Shown here: one piece after another, positions 28,270 to 37,010 of the stretch | Layout: the number at the start of each line of letters is the position of its first letter | Position numbering within the stretch: position 1 is the first letter of the stretch | From: an uncultured Gemmatimonadota bacterium | Lineage (GTDB): Bacteria; Gemmatimonadota; Gemmatimonadetes; Palauibacterales; Palauibacteraceae | Assembly (NCBI GenBank): GCA_913043255.1 | Contig: CAJWLK010000004.1 | Coordinates: 62,001 to 126,000, forward strand | Direction: 5' to 3' | Length of the DNA: 64,000 nucleotides | Position numbers and translations under genes: made by a program | Notes under the pieces: generated by a model | Told to the model about the DNA's origin: nothing | Databases searched by the model: none | What the model saw: the letters and a program-made list of their open reading frames with translations, nothing else

Positions 28270-28899
28270 CTGAAACTCCCGAACGTAATCACCTCTGGAC
28301 GACTCCTTGCGGCTCCTTTAGTGACGATTTTACTGTTGCAACCTCGCCCAACTCCTCGGTTCCTTGCTTTCGCACTATTTGTTCTAGCGGCCTTATCCGA
28401 CTTGTGGGATGGCTATCTGGCCCGTAGTCGAGGGCAGGTCACCACGTTCGGGAAAATGGCTGATCCCGTAGCAGACAAGTTCTTGCTCGTTTCTGCCCTG
28501 ATACCCGTGTACACGATTAACGTAGAACAGATGGAACAAGGGGTACTTCCCGTATTCGGTGTGATTCCCTTTTGGGCAGTTGTGGTTTTATTGGGTCGTG
28601 AAGTTTTGATTACCTTCTTGCGTTTTACAGCTGCTCGTAGTGGGCAAATCGTTGCTGCGAGGCGAATCGGCAAGAGAAAAGCGGTTGTTCAGAATGTGTT
28701 CGTGGGAGCTGCGATTCTATGGGTGGCATTCCTTACCCCTGGGTTCAAACCGCCGGATGTGTGGGTTTGGCAATGGTTCTCTGGTTTCCATGGTTGGTTC
28801 GTAACGGTGTGCCTTACGGGGGCACTGATTCTCACCGTGCTGTCGGCTGTACTGTATCTGCCAATCTTCTCGCGAATTTTTGCGGGTCGGAATCCTTGA
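28270..28899 (+). CDS. pgsA: CDP-diacylglycerol-glycerol-3-phosphate phosphatidyltransferase, CTG start
   Basis: Inner-membrane enzyme making phosphatidylglycerol phosphate. It carries the complete CDP-alcohol phosphotransferase motif DLWDGYLARSRGQVTTFGKMADPVADK (pattern D-G-x2-A-R-x8-G-x3-D-x3-D) and four or more membrane helices. The track starts at GTG 28321, which cuts off the family's N terminus. In frame upstream the sequence reads KLPNVITSGRLLAAPL, the standard opening of PgsA, and back to the next stop (28249) the only plausible initiator is CTG 28270, with GGGGGGCAG just before it. I therefore call a CTG start, 209 residues. An assembly or sequencing change is the alternative. Confidence 0.9.
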   Translation: MKLPNVITSGRLLAAPLVTILLLQPRPTPRFLAFALFVLAALSDLWDGYLARSRGQVTTFGKMADPVADKFLLVSALIPVYTINVEQMEQGVLPVFGVIPFWAVVVLLGREVLITFLRFTAARSGQIVAARRIGKRKAVVQNVFVGAAILWVAFLTPGFKPPDVWVWQWFSGFHGWFVTVCLTGALILTVLSAVLYLPIFSRIFAGRNP

Positions 28900-28902
28900 A
28901 GG

Positions 28903-29415
28903 TTGCTGCTTAAACCGGTGAAGGACTCGTGCAAGCGTATCGTCGAGGAGCTTATGGACAGAGGCGATACCGTCTCTGTAGCAGAAAGCTGCACCGGAGG
29001 ATTGTTGGGTGCTGTATTCACCTCCATTCCTAATGCATCTAAGGTGTTTTGGGGTGGCGTCATCAGCTACGATGATGATGCGAAACGAAACCTGATTGGT
29101 GTGCCGAAAAATTTGCTCCATATACACGGAGCGGTCTCTTCAGAGGTGGCGGTCGCGATGGCCCGTGGTATTAGGGAGGTGGCGGCGACTACTTGGGCGG
29201 TTGCACTAACTGGTATTGCGGGGCCTTCTGGAGGCACGCCACAGAAACCTGTTGGAACAGTTTGGATAGCAATCGATGGGCCAGTGACGGATATCCAGAT
29301 CAACCGGTTCGACGGCAATCGAGATGTTGTGCGAGAAGCTGCCGTGAACCAAGCGATCGCTCTTCTTCGTTCTTGTTTGTGTGTAAACAACGAGGTAGAT
29401 GAACCAGATGATTAA
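28903..29415 (+). CDS. pncC: CinA C-terminal domain: nicotinamide-nucleotide amidohydrolase
   Basis: A 170-residue stand-alone CinA_C domain. The signature VSVAESCTGGLLGAVFTSIPNASKVFWGGVISY is typical, followed by NLIG, VSSEVAVAMARGIREVAATTWAVALTGIAGPSGGTPQKPVGTVWIAI. The enzyme deamidates NMN to nicotinate mononucleotide, recycling the NMN left by NAD-dependent DNA ligase. Start is uncertain: TTG 28903 or GTG 28918 (the latter with GAAGG 15 bases upstream). It begins right after pgsA, a very common pairing, and overlaps grpE by 17 bases. Confidence 0.92.
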   Translation: MLLKPVKDSCKRIVEELMDRGDTVSVAESCTGGLLGAVFTSIPNASKVFWGGVISYDDDAKRNLIGVPKNLLHIHGAVSSEVAVAMARGIREVAATTWAVALTGIAGPSGGTPQKPVGTVWIAIDGPVTDIQINRFDGNRDVVREAAVNQAIALLRSCLCVNNEVDEPDD

Positions 29416-30076
29416 GGTTCCCAAACGCGGGCGAAAGCAGGGCGAAACGACAGAAGTCCGGTCGATGTCGAACAATCTTGATAATGAGGTTGACGAGACA
29501 CTGAACGGTACTGAAGACGCGAGTGAAGGTGTGGATCCAACTAAAGCAGAAAGAGAAGAAGTCAAGGTCAACGGTGAGACTCCGGGGCACATAGACGACG
29601 TGACTCCCCCAGAAGAAGAATTGGATCCTGAGGATGAATTGTTAGCACTCCGTGATCGCCACCTTCGTCTTGCAGCAGAGTTTGACAATTTTCGTCGACG
29701 CACCCGACGTGAACTTCTTGAGGCGGGTGAGATGGCACGTGCGGAATTGGCCGAAAAAATTTTAGTCGTAATGGATGACTTGGAACGCGTCGTAGGTACA
29801 CCCTGTGAGGAAACAACAACAGAGGTTCTCCACCAGGGTGCTGAGCTTGTAGTTCGGAAGCTTACCAAAACACTGGCCGATGTTGGTATGGAGCCTGTAA
29901 GCCCTCTTAATGAGCGATTCGATCCTAATCTTCACGAATCCTTATTCATTTCTGTGACTGGAGATCCAGAACAGGATGAGATGGTCTCCGAAGTGGTGCT
30001 GGTTGGGTATCGGATCGGAGAACGTTTGCTGCGTCCTGCGCAGGTCGGAGTGTTTAGGTACAAGGAAGGGAAGTGA
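29399..30076 (+). CDS. grpE: Nucleotide exchange factor GrpE
   Basis: Co-chaperone that releases ADP from DnaK. The first ~75 residues are acidic and disordered; the long dimer helix (LLALRDRHLRLAAEFDNFRRRTRRELLEAGEMARAELAEKIL) and LVVMDDLERVV follow, then the head domain with FDPNLHESLF and VGYRIGERLLRPAQVGV. At 225 residues it is slightly long because of the N-terminal tail; ATG 29465 would give 203. ATG 29399 has GAGG close by and overlaps the end of the cinA-type gene. dnaK and dnaJ are not in the window, so grpE is detached from the usual heat-shock cluster, and no CIRCE element was seen. Confidence 0.96.
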   Translation: MNQMIKVPKRGRKQGETTEVRSMSNNLDNEVDETLNGTEDASEGVDPTKAEREEVKVNGETPGHIDDVTPPEEELDPEDELLALRDRHLRLAAEFDNFRRRTRRELLEAGEMARAELAEKILVVMDDLERVVGTPCEETTTEVLHQGAELVVRKLTKTLADVGMEPVSPLNERFDPNLHESLFISVTGDPEQDEMVSEVVLVGYRIGERLLRPAQVGVFRYKEGK

Positions 30077-30153
30077 GTAGTGGGTGTCGATACGGGCGAG
30101 TGACTATTAAGAGGCCTTAAGCGATCAAGTAGCGCATGACTCTATAAATGCGG

Positions 30154-31251
30154 TTAGTTCGACATGATGACCCCGCCACCCACGACCACATTCTCTCGGT
30201 ATAGTACGGCACTCTGACCAGGAGTGATTGCTGCTTGAGGTAAACGCGTCCGCAGCTCGAAACTTGTTTGGTCCGCTGCCATCACGTCCGCTTCTACGAT
30301 CGCGGCGCCGTGGCGGATACGAACCCCGAGCAACTCTCCCGACCGTGGTGGATCGCATAACCAATTCACTCCCTGCGCCACAAGGCGCGATTTTTCGAGT
30401 GATTCGCGAGGTCCAATTATGACGGTTCTGTCATCTGGTCGAATCGCGATTACGAACATGGGTTCGGAAAAACCTCCTGGAAGACCTTTACGTTGCCCCA
30501 CGGTAAAATGAGCATATCCCTCATGCTCTCCGACTTTCGATTCATCTTCAAGGCAAACTGGGCCTGTGGAAAGGGCAGGGTGATCATCAGCAAGATAACG
30601 TCTCAAGATGCCCACATAATTATTATCAGGGACGAAACAGATTTCGAACGATTCTGGCTTTTCCGCGGTGTCGAGGCCAAGACGACGTGCTTCTGCCCTG
30701 ACTTCCGGCTTCGTCAACTCTCCCATCGGTAGTAAAAGTCGATCAAGCGCTGACCTCGGTATCCCCCAGAGGAAGTAGGTCTGGTCCTTTTTTTCGTCAA
30801 CTCCACGACACAGTTGGGGACCTCTCGTCGCCGAATGATCAACACGTGCATAGTGGCCAGTTGCAAGCCACGAACATCCTAGGCTGTCAGCCCGGGCCAA
30901 TAGGTCTTGAAATTTCGTGAAGCTATTGCACCGCACGCACGGAATTGGAGTCCGTCCACTTGCATATTCTGAGACGAAATCATCGATCACGTCACGCGTA
31001 AACTCTTCTTCCACATCGAATACGAAATGGGGAATGTCTAGTTGTGCTGCCACCGACTTTGCGTCTGAAATGCCATCAAGTCCGCAACAGGTTTTGCTTG
31101 GTCCCTCCACACCTGAGTAGCAGAATGTTTTCATCGTCACGCCAACTACCTGTTGGCCACCACGAACAAGAAGTGCGGCGGTCAGGGAAGAGTCGACGCC
31201 GCCTGACATTGCGACCAGTGCCAATTTCCGGGTTTTTTCGGTAGCTATCAT
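30154..31251 (-). CDS. mnmA: tRNA-specific 2-thiouridylase
   Basis: Makes 2-thiouridine at U34 of Lys, Glu and Gln tRNAs. PP-loop SGGVDSS lies at 16-22, the first catalytic cysteine in TPIPCVRCN (105), the persulfide cysteine in ESFEICFVPD (205), with TGHYAR and the C-terminal barrel (FTVGQRKGLPGG). The length (365) is normal. It lies directly downstream of a cysteine desulfurase, nine bases apart, which points to that enzyme as its sulfur donor. It is convergent with grpE, 77 bases between stops, without a strong terminator hairpin. Confidence 0.97.
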   Translation of the reverse strand: MIATEKTRKLALVAMSGGVDSSLTAALLVRGGQQVVGVTMKTFCYSGVEGPSKTCCGLDGISDAKSVAAQLDIPHFVFDVEEEFTRDVIDDFVSEYASGRTPIPCVRCNSFTKFQDLLARADSLGCSWLATGHYARVDHSATRGPQLCRGVDEKKDQTYFLWGIPRSALDRLLLPMGELTKPEVRAEARRLGLDTAEKPESFEICFVPDNNYVGILRRYLADDHPALSTGPVCLEDESKVGEHEGYAHFTVGQRKGLPGGFSEPMFVIAIRPDDRTVIIGPRESLEKSRLVAQGVNWLCDPPRSGELLGVRIRHGAAIVEADVMAADQTSFELRTRLPQAAITPGQSAVLYRENVVVGGGVIMSN

Positions 31252-31260
31252 ACGCAGTGA

Positions 31261-32436
31261 TTAGACGCTCAGTGAGTGGACACGCCCGGCGATTCGAGCG
31301 AGCGCATCGACGGCACGATCAATATCAAGGCGGCTTGTTTCAGCTCCGAAGCTGAAGCGGATTGTAGCATAGGGTGGTTTAACATCGAGTCCAAGTGCAT
31401 CGAGCACGCTCGATCCAAGACCTGAATCCGATCCGCAAGCAGATCCACCAGACACCGCTATGCCTTCAAGATCAAGAGACACGAGTATAGCACCCGAATC
31501 ACACCCAGGTATCCCAACACTGACGATGTGTGGGAGCCGCCTCCTTGCATCGTGGCCGTGAATTCGTGCCCCAGAAATTTCTGACAGAACCCTAGATTCG
31601 AGGTGGTCTCGTAACTCTTCCCAGTGTGCTACGTGTTCACGTTGTCCTTCGAGGGCCAGAGCCAGTGCTGCGGTGAAGCCGATCGCTCCAAGTGGGTTCT
31701 GTGTGCCTGGCCACATCGAGCGCTCTTGACCACCACCGTAGCTTAGGGGCTCAAGGCGAATACCTGGGCGACAATATAAGATGCCAATCCCGACAGGTCC
31801 TCCCAATTTATGCGCAGTGGCCGAAAGTAGATCCACAGGAGTTTGTTCGATGTCGACTTTTACCTTACTGAGCGCTTGTACTGCATCGGTGTGAACGATC
31901 GCATTGTTCGTATGAGCGATGTCCACGATTTCAGACATTGGTTGTACCGTTCCGATCTCATTATTGGCCCACATAATGGAGACAAGTGTTGGTGCCTTTG
32001 GGTCGCTTGCCAACTTTCGTTCTAGCCATCCCAAATTTACAGTGCCAGAGGAGTCGACAGGAACCTCAGAAACGCGTGCCTGCTCAGCTGATGCTTGCTC
32101 AGCTGATGCAATACATGCCTTGTGTTCGATTTCGGAGACGAAAATGCGAGGGTTTTCACCTGCGTGTGCGCGCGCGAACCCCAGAATGGCAAGATTGTCC
32201 GATTGGGTGCCTCCACCCGTAAAATAAATGCCGGCCCGTGTACACCCGAGAAGCTTGCCGATTTTCGCGCGAGCTAACTCCAGACTACGATGTGCCTGGC
32301 GCCCCGGACCATGTGAACTGGCCGGGTTGAAGCTCTGTGCAAGTTCCGCACTCATAGCCTCCCATACCTCGTGGCGCATCGGCCACGTAGAGGCGTAATC
32401 GAGATACAGTCGTTGGCTCTTAGTCTGGGTCTTCAT
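31261..32436 (-). CDS. Cysteine desulfurase (IscS/NifS family)
   Basis: PLP enzyme taking sulfur from cysteine as a persulfide. Residues in order: LYLDYASTWPM at the N terminus, TGGGTQSDNLAI, IEHKACI, the Asp/Gln region HTDAVQALSKV, PLP lysine in TAHKLGGPVGIG (~210), and catalytic cysteine in SGGSACGSDSG (~334). The 391-residue product starts at ATG 32436 (GAGAG upstream); the track's start adds 38 unmatched residues that overlap the divergent gene. A perfect 15-base tandem duplication encodes SAEQASAEQA. It is paired with mnmA, so tRNA thiolation is its most likely duty; Fe-S assembly is possible too. Confidence 0.94.
   Translation of the reverse strand: MKTQTKSQRLYLDYASTWPMRHEVWEAMSAELAQSFNPASSHGPGRQAHRSLELARAKIGKLLGCTRAGIYFTGGGTQSDNLAILGFARAHAGENPRIFVSEIEHKACIASAEQASAEQARVSEVPVDSSGTVNLGWLERKLASDPKAPTLVSIMWANNEIGTVQPMSEIVDIAHTNNAIVHTDAVQALSKVKVDIEQTPVDLLSATAHKLGGPVGIGILYCRPGIRLEPLSYGGGQERSMWPGTQNPLGAIGFTAALALALEGQREHVAHWEELRDHLESRVLSEISGARIHGHDARRRLPHIVSVGIPGCDSGAILVSLDLEGIAVSGGSACGSDSGLGSSVLDALGLDVKPPYATIRFSFGAETSRLDIDRAVDALARIAGRVHSLSV
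32081..32110. repeat. 15-bp in-frame tandem duplication inside the cysteine desulfurase gene
   Basis: TGCTCAGCTGATGCT and TGCTCAGCTGATGCA follow each other directly and differ only in the last base. On the coding strand they give the doubled pentapeptide in SAEQASAEQA, lying in a surface-type region after EIEHKACI, so the reading frame and the active site are untouched. Probably a recent replication-slippage event. Confidence 0.8.
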
Positions 32437-32478
32437 CAAGCTCTCGCTAGAGTGTATCAAACCATTTATTCTGCAAGC

Positions 32479-32826
32479 ATGACCCCACGTCTGGCCAGCC
32501 GACAACCGATTCCCCCCCGAGGTGCGCCAGTGTTTCGTGCCACGATTCACGGACTTGCGTTCGAGGATCGTTCACGGCACCTGGCAGGTGTTGTGCCGCT
32601 CGAGGAACTAGTGCTAATACCTGATCCTCCTGGGAGTGAATCTGACGATGTGTGGGTCCATATTCCGGCAGGCGATCCACTCGGACACCTGCCGCGAGAA
32701 ATTGGTGCGTGGTTAGGCCCATGGATGAGAAGAGGAGGCCGTGCCCAAGCCCGCGTCCTTCGCGTGAGCGATGAGTCGGTTCCGAGTTGGAAACGTCTAT
32801 TGGTCGAAATAACCTGCCGCACTTGA
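32479..32826 (+). CDS. Small stand-alone HIRAN-like domain protein
   Basis: A 115-residue protein. From residue ~14 the sequence VFRATIHGLAFEDRSRHLAG...ELVLIPDPPGSESDDVWVHIPAGDPLGHLPREIGAWLGPWMRRGGRAQARVL follows the HIRAN pattern: strand, 'L.L..EP.N..D..AV.V', then 'G.LP.e.a..l...' and a closing strand. HIRAN domains of HLTF-type helicases grip 3' single-stranded DNA ends; small stand-alone forms exist in bacteria with unknown roles. The call is by pattern only. ATG 32479 is used, since the track's start overlaps the divergent desulfurase. The two starts are 42 bases apart. It converges on bshB1. Confidence 0.6.
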   Translation: MTPRLASRQPIPPRGAPVFRATIHGLAFEDRSRHLAGVVPLEELVLIPDPPGSESDDVWVHIPAGDPLGHLPREIGAWLGPWMRRGGRAQARVLRVSDESVPSWKRLLVEITCRT

Positions 32827-32842
32827 TTCTCGAAATTTTCAT

Positions 32843-32857
32843 TCGTCTTGTAGACGA
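32843..32857. terminator. Short hairpin between convergent genes
   Basis: TCGTCT-TGT-AGACGA is a perfect 6-base inverted repeat in the 33-base gap between the stops of the HIRAN-like gene and bshB1. Its location suggests a bidirectional terminator, but the stem is short and there is no T-run on either side. Confidence 0.3.
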
Positions 32858-32859
32858 CC

Positions 32860-33582
32860 CTACATTGACTGAACCGGCAGATCGATGACGTCAGGGATAC
32901 TGACGGTTTCTTCGGTGTAGAAAGGTTCTCCGAAAGGCTCTCGAATGAGAGAGCCGTAATAGCGCATCTGGGTTTCAATGCGCTCGATCAAAGGTTGCCC
33001 TGTCGGGAAAATCTCGCCTGCTGATACGCTGTTCTCAAACTGAGATGCATAGCAACGAACAGCCGCAATTTTTTGTTCGAACTGACTCTCCGTGATCGGA
33101 ACGACGAACGTTGGCTTCACCGGATCTTCACGATAGGACAACGTATACAGAATCTTAAATGGTCGAGTAGCTGATCCTCCATGGTATTCTTTGAGGCCGG
33201 CTAGGAAGCATGCGTCTTTCGACAATTGAGATGCGATCCGGTGGTCTGGATGGTTGCTGCGCTCATACGGAAGAATCACCGTCCGGGGTGCGAGCTTCCG
33301 GAGGAAGTCAACCACGGTTTTACGAGCCTTTTCTGAGTTCTCCAGGTGTGCGTCACGTAGTCCTGCATTCTCAAGCGCGACCACGCCCAATACTTGGGCT
33401 GCACGAGCGGCTTCTTTCGCTCGCATTTCAGGGGTCCCTCGTGTTGCCATCTCACCCGAAGTGAGGTTTAGGATGCCGGTCCGGTAGCCTTGTTCAGCCG
33501 CCCGAGCAAGGGTACCACCGCATGTGAGTTCTGCGTCATCGGGGTGGGCCGCGATAGAAAGGAGGTCGATCGGTTGGCTCAT
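32860..33582 (-). CDS. bshB1: Bacillithiol-type GlcNAc-malate deacetylase (BshB1 / PIG-L family)
   Basis: A 240-residue PIG-L/LmbE zinc deacetylase. Motifs: AAHPDDAELTCGGTL (11-25; zinc ligands in HPDD), SGEMATRGTPEMRAKEAARAAQVLG, LPYERSNHPDHRIAS with the third ligand, and the BshB1-like C terminus (RCYASQFENS). GEMATRG and the overall length match the bacillithiol-biosynthesis subgroup, which removes acetate from GlcNAc-malate; another sugar amide substrate cannot be excluded. It lies 34 bases behind the second permease of the MacAB-type operon and is probably read from the same transcript. bshA and bshC are not in the window. Confidence 0.88.
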   Translation of the reverse strand: MSQPIDLLSIAAHPDDAELTCGGTLARAAEQGYRTGILNLTSGEMATRGTPEMRAKEAARAAQVLGVVALENAGLRDAHLENSEKARKTVVDFLRKLAPRTVILPYERSNHPDHRIASQLSKDACFLAGLKEYHGGSATRPFKILYTLSYREDPVKPTFVVPITESQFEQKIAAVRCYASQFENSVSAGEIFPTGQPLIERIETQMRYYGSLIREPFGEPFYTEETVSIPDVIDLPVQSM

Positions 33583-33616
33583 GGGCTGTCGGATTTGGGC
33601 TAGTGGTTTAGTTGAA

Positions 33617-34921
33617 CTATTCGTACCGCAGTGCGTCTACAGGTTCCAGACGCGAAGCCCGAGAAGCAGGGTAGAGGCCAAAGCCAATCCCTGTCATCGC
33701 GGAGGCGCCAAGCGCAGCGATGATCGCCCATAAGGGCGTCGTTGCAGGTACGGGACTGAAGGTGTTGAGTGCCCAAACAATCCCACCACCGATCAACATG
33801 CCAGCGGAACCGCCCATAACTGTTAAAGTCGAAGCTTCGACTAGAAACTGCCACATGATATCTCGTTGGCGTGCTCCTAACGACTTTCGAAGCCCGATCT
33901 CACGAGTTCGTTCAGTTACCGAGATCATCATGATACCGATCACCCCTACACCGCCCACCAGTAGCCCGATACTGGAAAGCCCTACCATGACAATGAATAA
34001 TACTCCCGTAAGTTGTCCCCATACATCTACCAGCTGGTCCTGGGTCATGAGAGCAAAATCATCTTCCTCGCCGGGCTTTAAACCTCTGATCTGACGTAAC
34101 CGAGCGTGTGTGACGTCAAGGGCCCGCTGCAGTGGGACATCAGGTTTAGGTCGCACTATGAAGTTCAACATACGGTCCCATACCTGGAGCACTTTGTCGG
34201 CTGTTGGGAACGGAACAAATACGTAGTGCGTCGCAAGACCCGCAAACAAGTTAGCAGGGGGCCGATAGAGCCCGATTACTTTGAATGAAGCGGACTCGCC
34301 ACGCCTCCCAATGTTGATGTCGCGGCCCAAAGGGTTTCGACTGCCAAATAAATCGAAAGCCGTTGCAGAATCTATGACTGCCACTTGGGTGCGTCGTTCA
34401 GATTCGGATTCGGTCCACCATCGGCCTTGGACAAGGTCCCCGTTGTCGATCTCCAGAAAATCTGAACCAGTACCATAGAGCGATATTTCTACGCGATCAG
34501 AACTCACGGATGCTTGATATCCGCTACCGGGTGGTCCCCCTGCTTCGAAGAACGCAGAGGCTTTTTCGATTTCAGGAAGTCGCCCCAGTTCACGTGCCCA
34601 ACGTGGATCCAGCGGCTCGTTCTTCATAAAGTCGCCGCCCTCTTCGTCATCTCCTCCGATATCGATGTCCATCATCGATGTGAAGTCCCAGTGCGCAACG
34701 TAGAAGGTTGAGATTCCACGGGATGACATTATCTCACTGAAACTTGAGTTTATGCCGGTGATGACCGCCGCCATCACCATCACGACAAGCACTCCAATCG
34801 TCACACCCAAGATTGTCAGCCCACTGCGTATTTTGTTTGCCCCGAGTGCATCGAGCGCTACCGCAATGCCTTCGGTGATTGTTGCGAGGAAGCCCATCCC
34901 TCCGCCGAGTCGCGAGCTCAT
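33617..34921 (-). CDS. MacB-type ABC exporter permease (second copy)
   Basis: A 434-residue permease with four membrane helices in the MacB/FtsX arrangement: one near the N terminus (RSGLTILGVTIGVLVVMVMAAVITGI), a large periplasmic MacB_PCD domain of ~230 residues, then three at the end, with TERTREIGLRKSLGARQRDIMWQFLVEA between. The periplasmic domain has an acidic insert (IDIGGDDEEGGDF). ATG 34921 starts 7 bases after the first permease's stop; the track's start lies inside that gene. The two permeases probably form a heterodimer with the ATPase encoded upstream. Confidence 0.9.
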   Translation of the reverse strand: MSSRLGGGMGFLATITEGIAVALDALGANKIRSGLTILGVTIGVLVVMVMAAVITGINSSFSEIMSSRGISTFYVAHWDFTSMMDIDIGGDDEEGGDFMKNEPLDPRWARELGRLPEIEKASAFFEAGGPPGSGYQASVSSDRVEISLYGTGSDFLEIDNGDLVQGRWWTESESERRTQVAVIDSATAFDLFGSRNPLGRDINIGRRGESASFKVIGLYRPPANLFAGLATHYVFVPFPTADKVLQVWDRMLNFIVRPKPDVPLQRALDVTHARLRQIRGLKPGEEDDFALMTQDQLVDVWGQLTGVLFIVMVGLSSIGLLVGGVGVIGIMMISVTERTREIGLRKSLGARQRDIMWQFLVEASTLTVMGGSAGMLIGGGIVWALNTFSPVPATTPLWAIIAALGASAMTGIGFGLYPASRASRLEPVDALRYE

Positions 34922-34928
34922 GAGGTCA

Positions 34929-36173
34929 TCACTCGAATCGCAGGGCTTCGATGGGGTTGAGTTTCGAGGCACGATACGCCGGATAGAGACCGGACACGAC
35001 GCCGACACCGAGTCCCAAGAAAAGCCCTGTGATTAGTGCAGGAGCCGATACCGCTGCCGGTAACGGCGAGAATCGGTCGACGATCTCTGCCAGGCCAATA
35101 CCCGTTCCGATACCGAGAATTGCGCCGAGGATGGAGAGCGTTGAAGCCTCTGTCAGGAACTGGAACATGATGTCACGCCGTTTGGCGCCGAGTGACTTTC
35201 GGAGTCCGATCTCACGTGTTCGGTCTGTGACCGAAAGGAGCATGATGTTCATGATCACAATCCCACCAACCACGAGCGAGATCCCGACCAAAGCGGGCAG
35301 GGCCATCATCAAGATTCGGTTAATTGTCTCCCATGCGTTCAGGAGATCACTGGAAGTTTGTATCCAGAAGTTGTTGTCCTGGGCCGGTCGAAGTCGTCGG
35401 TCCGATCGCAGCGCCCCTTCAACCTCAACAATCGCGGGATCCAACTCATGATCTTCACTCACTTTAATGTCAATCACATCAATTTCTTGACGCCGCGTGG
35501 CGACTGTACGCTGGAAGGTCTCGAATGGGATTAGAATTGCGGCATCTCGAAGGTTTCCGGCGAGTCCTCCTTGCTTCTCAAATACTCCAACGACGCGGAA
35601 GCGGTAGCCTCCAGCTCGGATTTGCTTGTCAATGGATGAAGTGGTGGGGAAGAGTCGTTCTTCAATGTTCGAACCGATAACTGCGACGTTTAGGGCTTGT
35701 TGGTCATCGATTGGGGTTAGCCCGCGTCCCGATTGCACTTTCCAACCCTGTACCGCCTCATACTCAGCGGAGCCTCCAATAACGCGGATATTACGGCGGT
35801 TGTATTGTTGATACCGAACTTGATCCAGTTCCGTTGTAGCGGAATAGGAAATGTGTTTCGCGTAAGGTACTGCAGCTCGGACGACACCTACGTCACGCAT
35901 CCGAAGTTCGGGGTTCCGTCGTTGGCGTTGTCGGGCTTCCATGTCCACTCGGCCGGTCACGATTTGTTGTCGTCGGACGACCGAGAACGTGTTTACGCCA
36001 AAAATGGAACCTGCGAAATCGTCCCGAACGTAACTGTTCATTCCTTCGACTATCGTTATCACGGCGATTAAAAACGTGATCCCTATGATGATGCCAAGCA
36101 GCGAAAAAAAAGATTTGAGCTTTTGGGCTCGAATCTGCTGGAGCGAAAGCCGGATGCCTTCCCAAAACCGCAC
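34929..36173 (-). CDS. MacB-type ABC exporter permease (first copy)
   Basis: A 414-residue relative of the following permease: N-terminal helix (KSFFSLLGIIIGITFLIAVITIVEGM), MacB_PCD periplasmic domain with an Arg-rich start (MEARQRQRRNPE), a three-helix C terminus, and the coupling motif TDRTREIGLRKSLGAKRRDIMFQFLTEAS. The near identity of this cytoplasmic loop with that of the second copy shows common origin and probably joint docking to one ATPase. It ends with YPAYRASKLNPIEALRFE, the family's usual tail. It begins 12 bases after the ATPase gene. Confidence 0.92.
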   Translation of the reverse strand: MRFWEGIRLSLQQIRAQKLKSFFSLLGIIIGITFLIAVITIVEGMNSYVRDDFAGSIFGVNTFSVVRRQQIVTGRVDMEARQRQRRNPELRMRDVGVVRAAVPYAKHISYSATTELDQVRYQQYNRRNIRVIGGSAEYEAVQGWKVQSGRGLTPIDDQQALNVAVIGSNIEERLFPTTSSIDKQIRAGGYRFRVVGVFEKQGGLAGNLRDAAILIPFETFQRTVATRRQEIDVIDIKVSEDHELDPAIVEVEGALRSDRRLRPAQDNNFWIQTSSDLLNAWETINRILMMALPALVGISLVVGGIVIMNIMLLSVTDRTREIGLRKSLGAKRRDIMFQFLTEASTLSILGAILGIGTGIGLAEIVDRFSPLPAAVSAPALITGLFLGLGVGVVSGLYPAYRASKLNPIEALRFE

Positions 36174-36185
36174 GGTGTTGCCTTT

Positions 36186-37010
36186 TTAGGGAGTCTCGCC
36201 CGTCGGCGAAGTGCTTTTTGGTGCCGGAGGCTGGGATGCTGAGGGTATCGCGGAGGCGGCTTCCAATACGACCTTAGGAGGTTGTGTGATCTGGTTTGAG
36301 GTCTCTGTAGTTTGAGAAGATATCTTCCCATCGATGAGTGTGATCACGCGGTTTGCGTGAGCAGCGATATCGTTTTCGTGCGTTACCATGATGATCGTTT
36401 GTCCCGCTTCATGGAGTTTGTCGAAAACGTCCATAATCTCGCTCGAGGTCGAAGAGTCGAGGTTCCCCGTAGGCTCATCTGCGAGCACAATCGACGGGTC
36501 ATTTACGAGCGCGCGAGCGATTGCAACACGTTGTCTCTGCCCCCCGGACAGCTCATTTGGTTTGTGGTCCATTCGGTCTGCTAGTTGGACGATATCGAGA
36601 GCGTGTTCGGCACGCTTCCGTCGCTCTTTGCTGGATACCCCAGCATAGATGAGCGGCAACTCTACGTTGTGGAGTGATGTTGCCCTAGGTAGGAGGTTGA
36701 ACGTTTGGAAGACGAAGCCAACGTCACGATTGCGGATTCTGGCGAGCTCATCGTCATCTAGGTCTTGGACCGCTTGGTTATTTAAGATGTACTCACCTGA
36801 TGTAGGTGAATCTAAGCAACCGATCATATTCATCAGGGTCGATTTTCCGGAACCGGAGGGTCCCATAATCGCGACGTATTCGTTTCGTTGGATTACACAA
36901 TCGACGCCGGCGAGGGCGTGAATGGTCTCTGCTCCCATCACGTAATCTTTTTTGAGATCACGTGTCACGATCATTGGCGCTACAGTCTCAGCCCCGGTGT
37001 TGACTGTCAT
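36186..37010 (-). CDS. ABC transporter ATPase, MacB/LolD type
   Basis: A 274-residue ATPase with Walker [10 protein letters not shown] (50-58), Q-loop [20 protein letters not shown], signature [15 protein letters not shown], Walker [14 protein letters not shown] and H-loop [14 protein letters not shown]. The MacB/LolD subfamily powers mechanotransmission rather than classical transport. About 40 residues after the domain form a Pro/Ser-rich tail unusual for the family. The ATG shares one base with the adaptor gene stop (TAATG), so translation is coupled. Confidence 0.93.
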   Translation of the reverse strand: MTVNTGAETVAPMIVTRDLKKDYVMGAETIHALAGVDCVIQRNEYVAIMGPSGSGKSTLMNMIGCLDSPTSGEYILNNQAVQDLDDDELARIRNRDVGFVFQTFNLLPRATSLHNVELPLIYAGVSSKERRKRAEHALDIVQLADRMDHKPNELSGGQRQRVAIARALVNDPSIVLADEPTGNLDSSTSSEIMDVFDKLHEAGQTIIMVTHENDIAAHANRVITLIDGKISSQTTETSNQITQPPKVVLEAASAIPSASQPPAPKSTSPTGETP

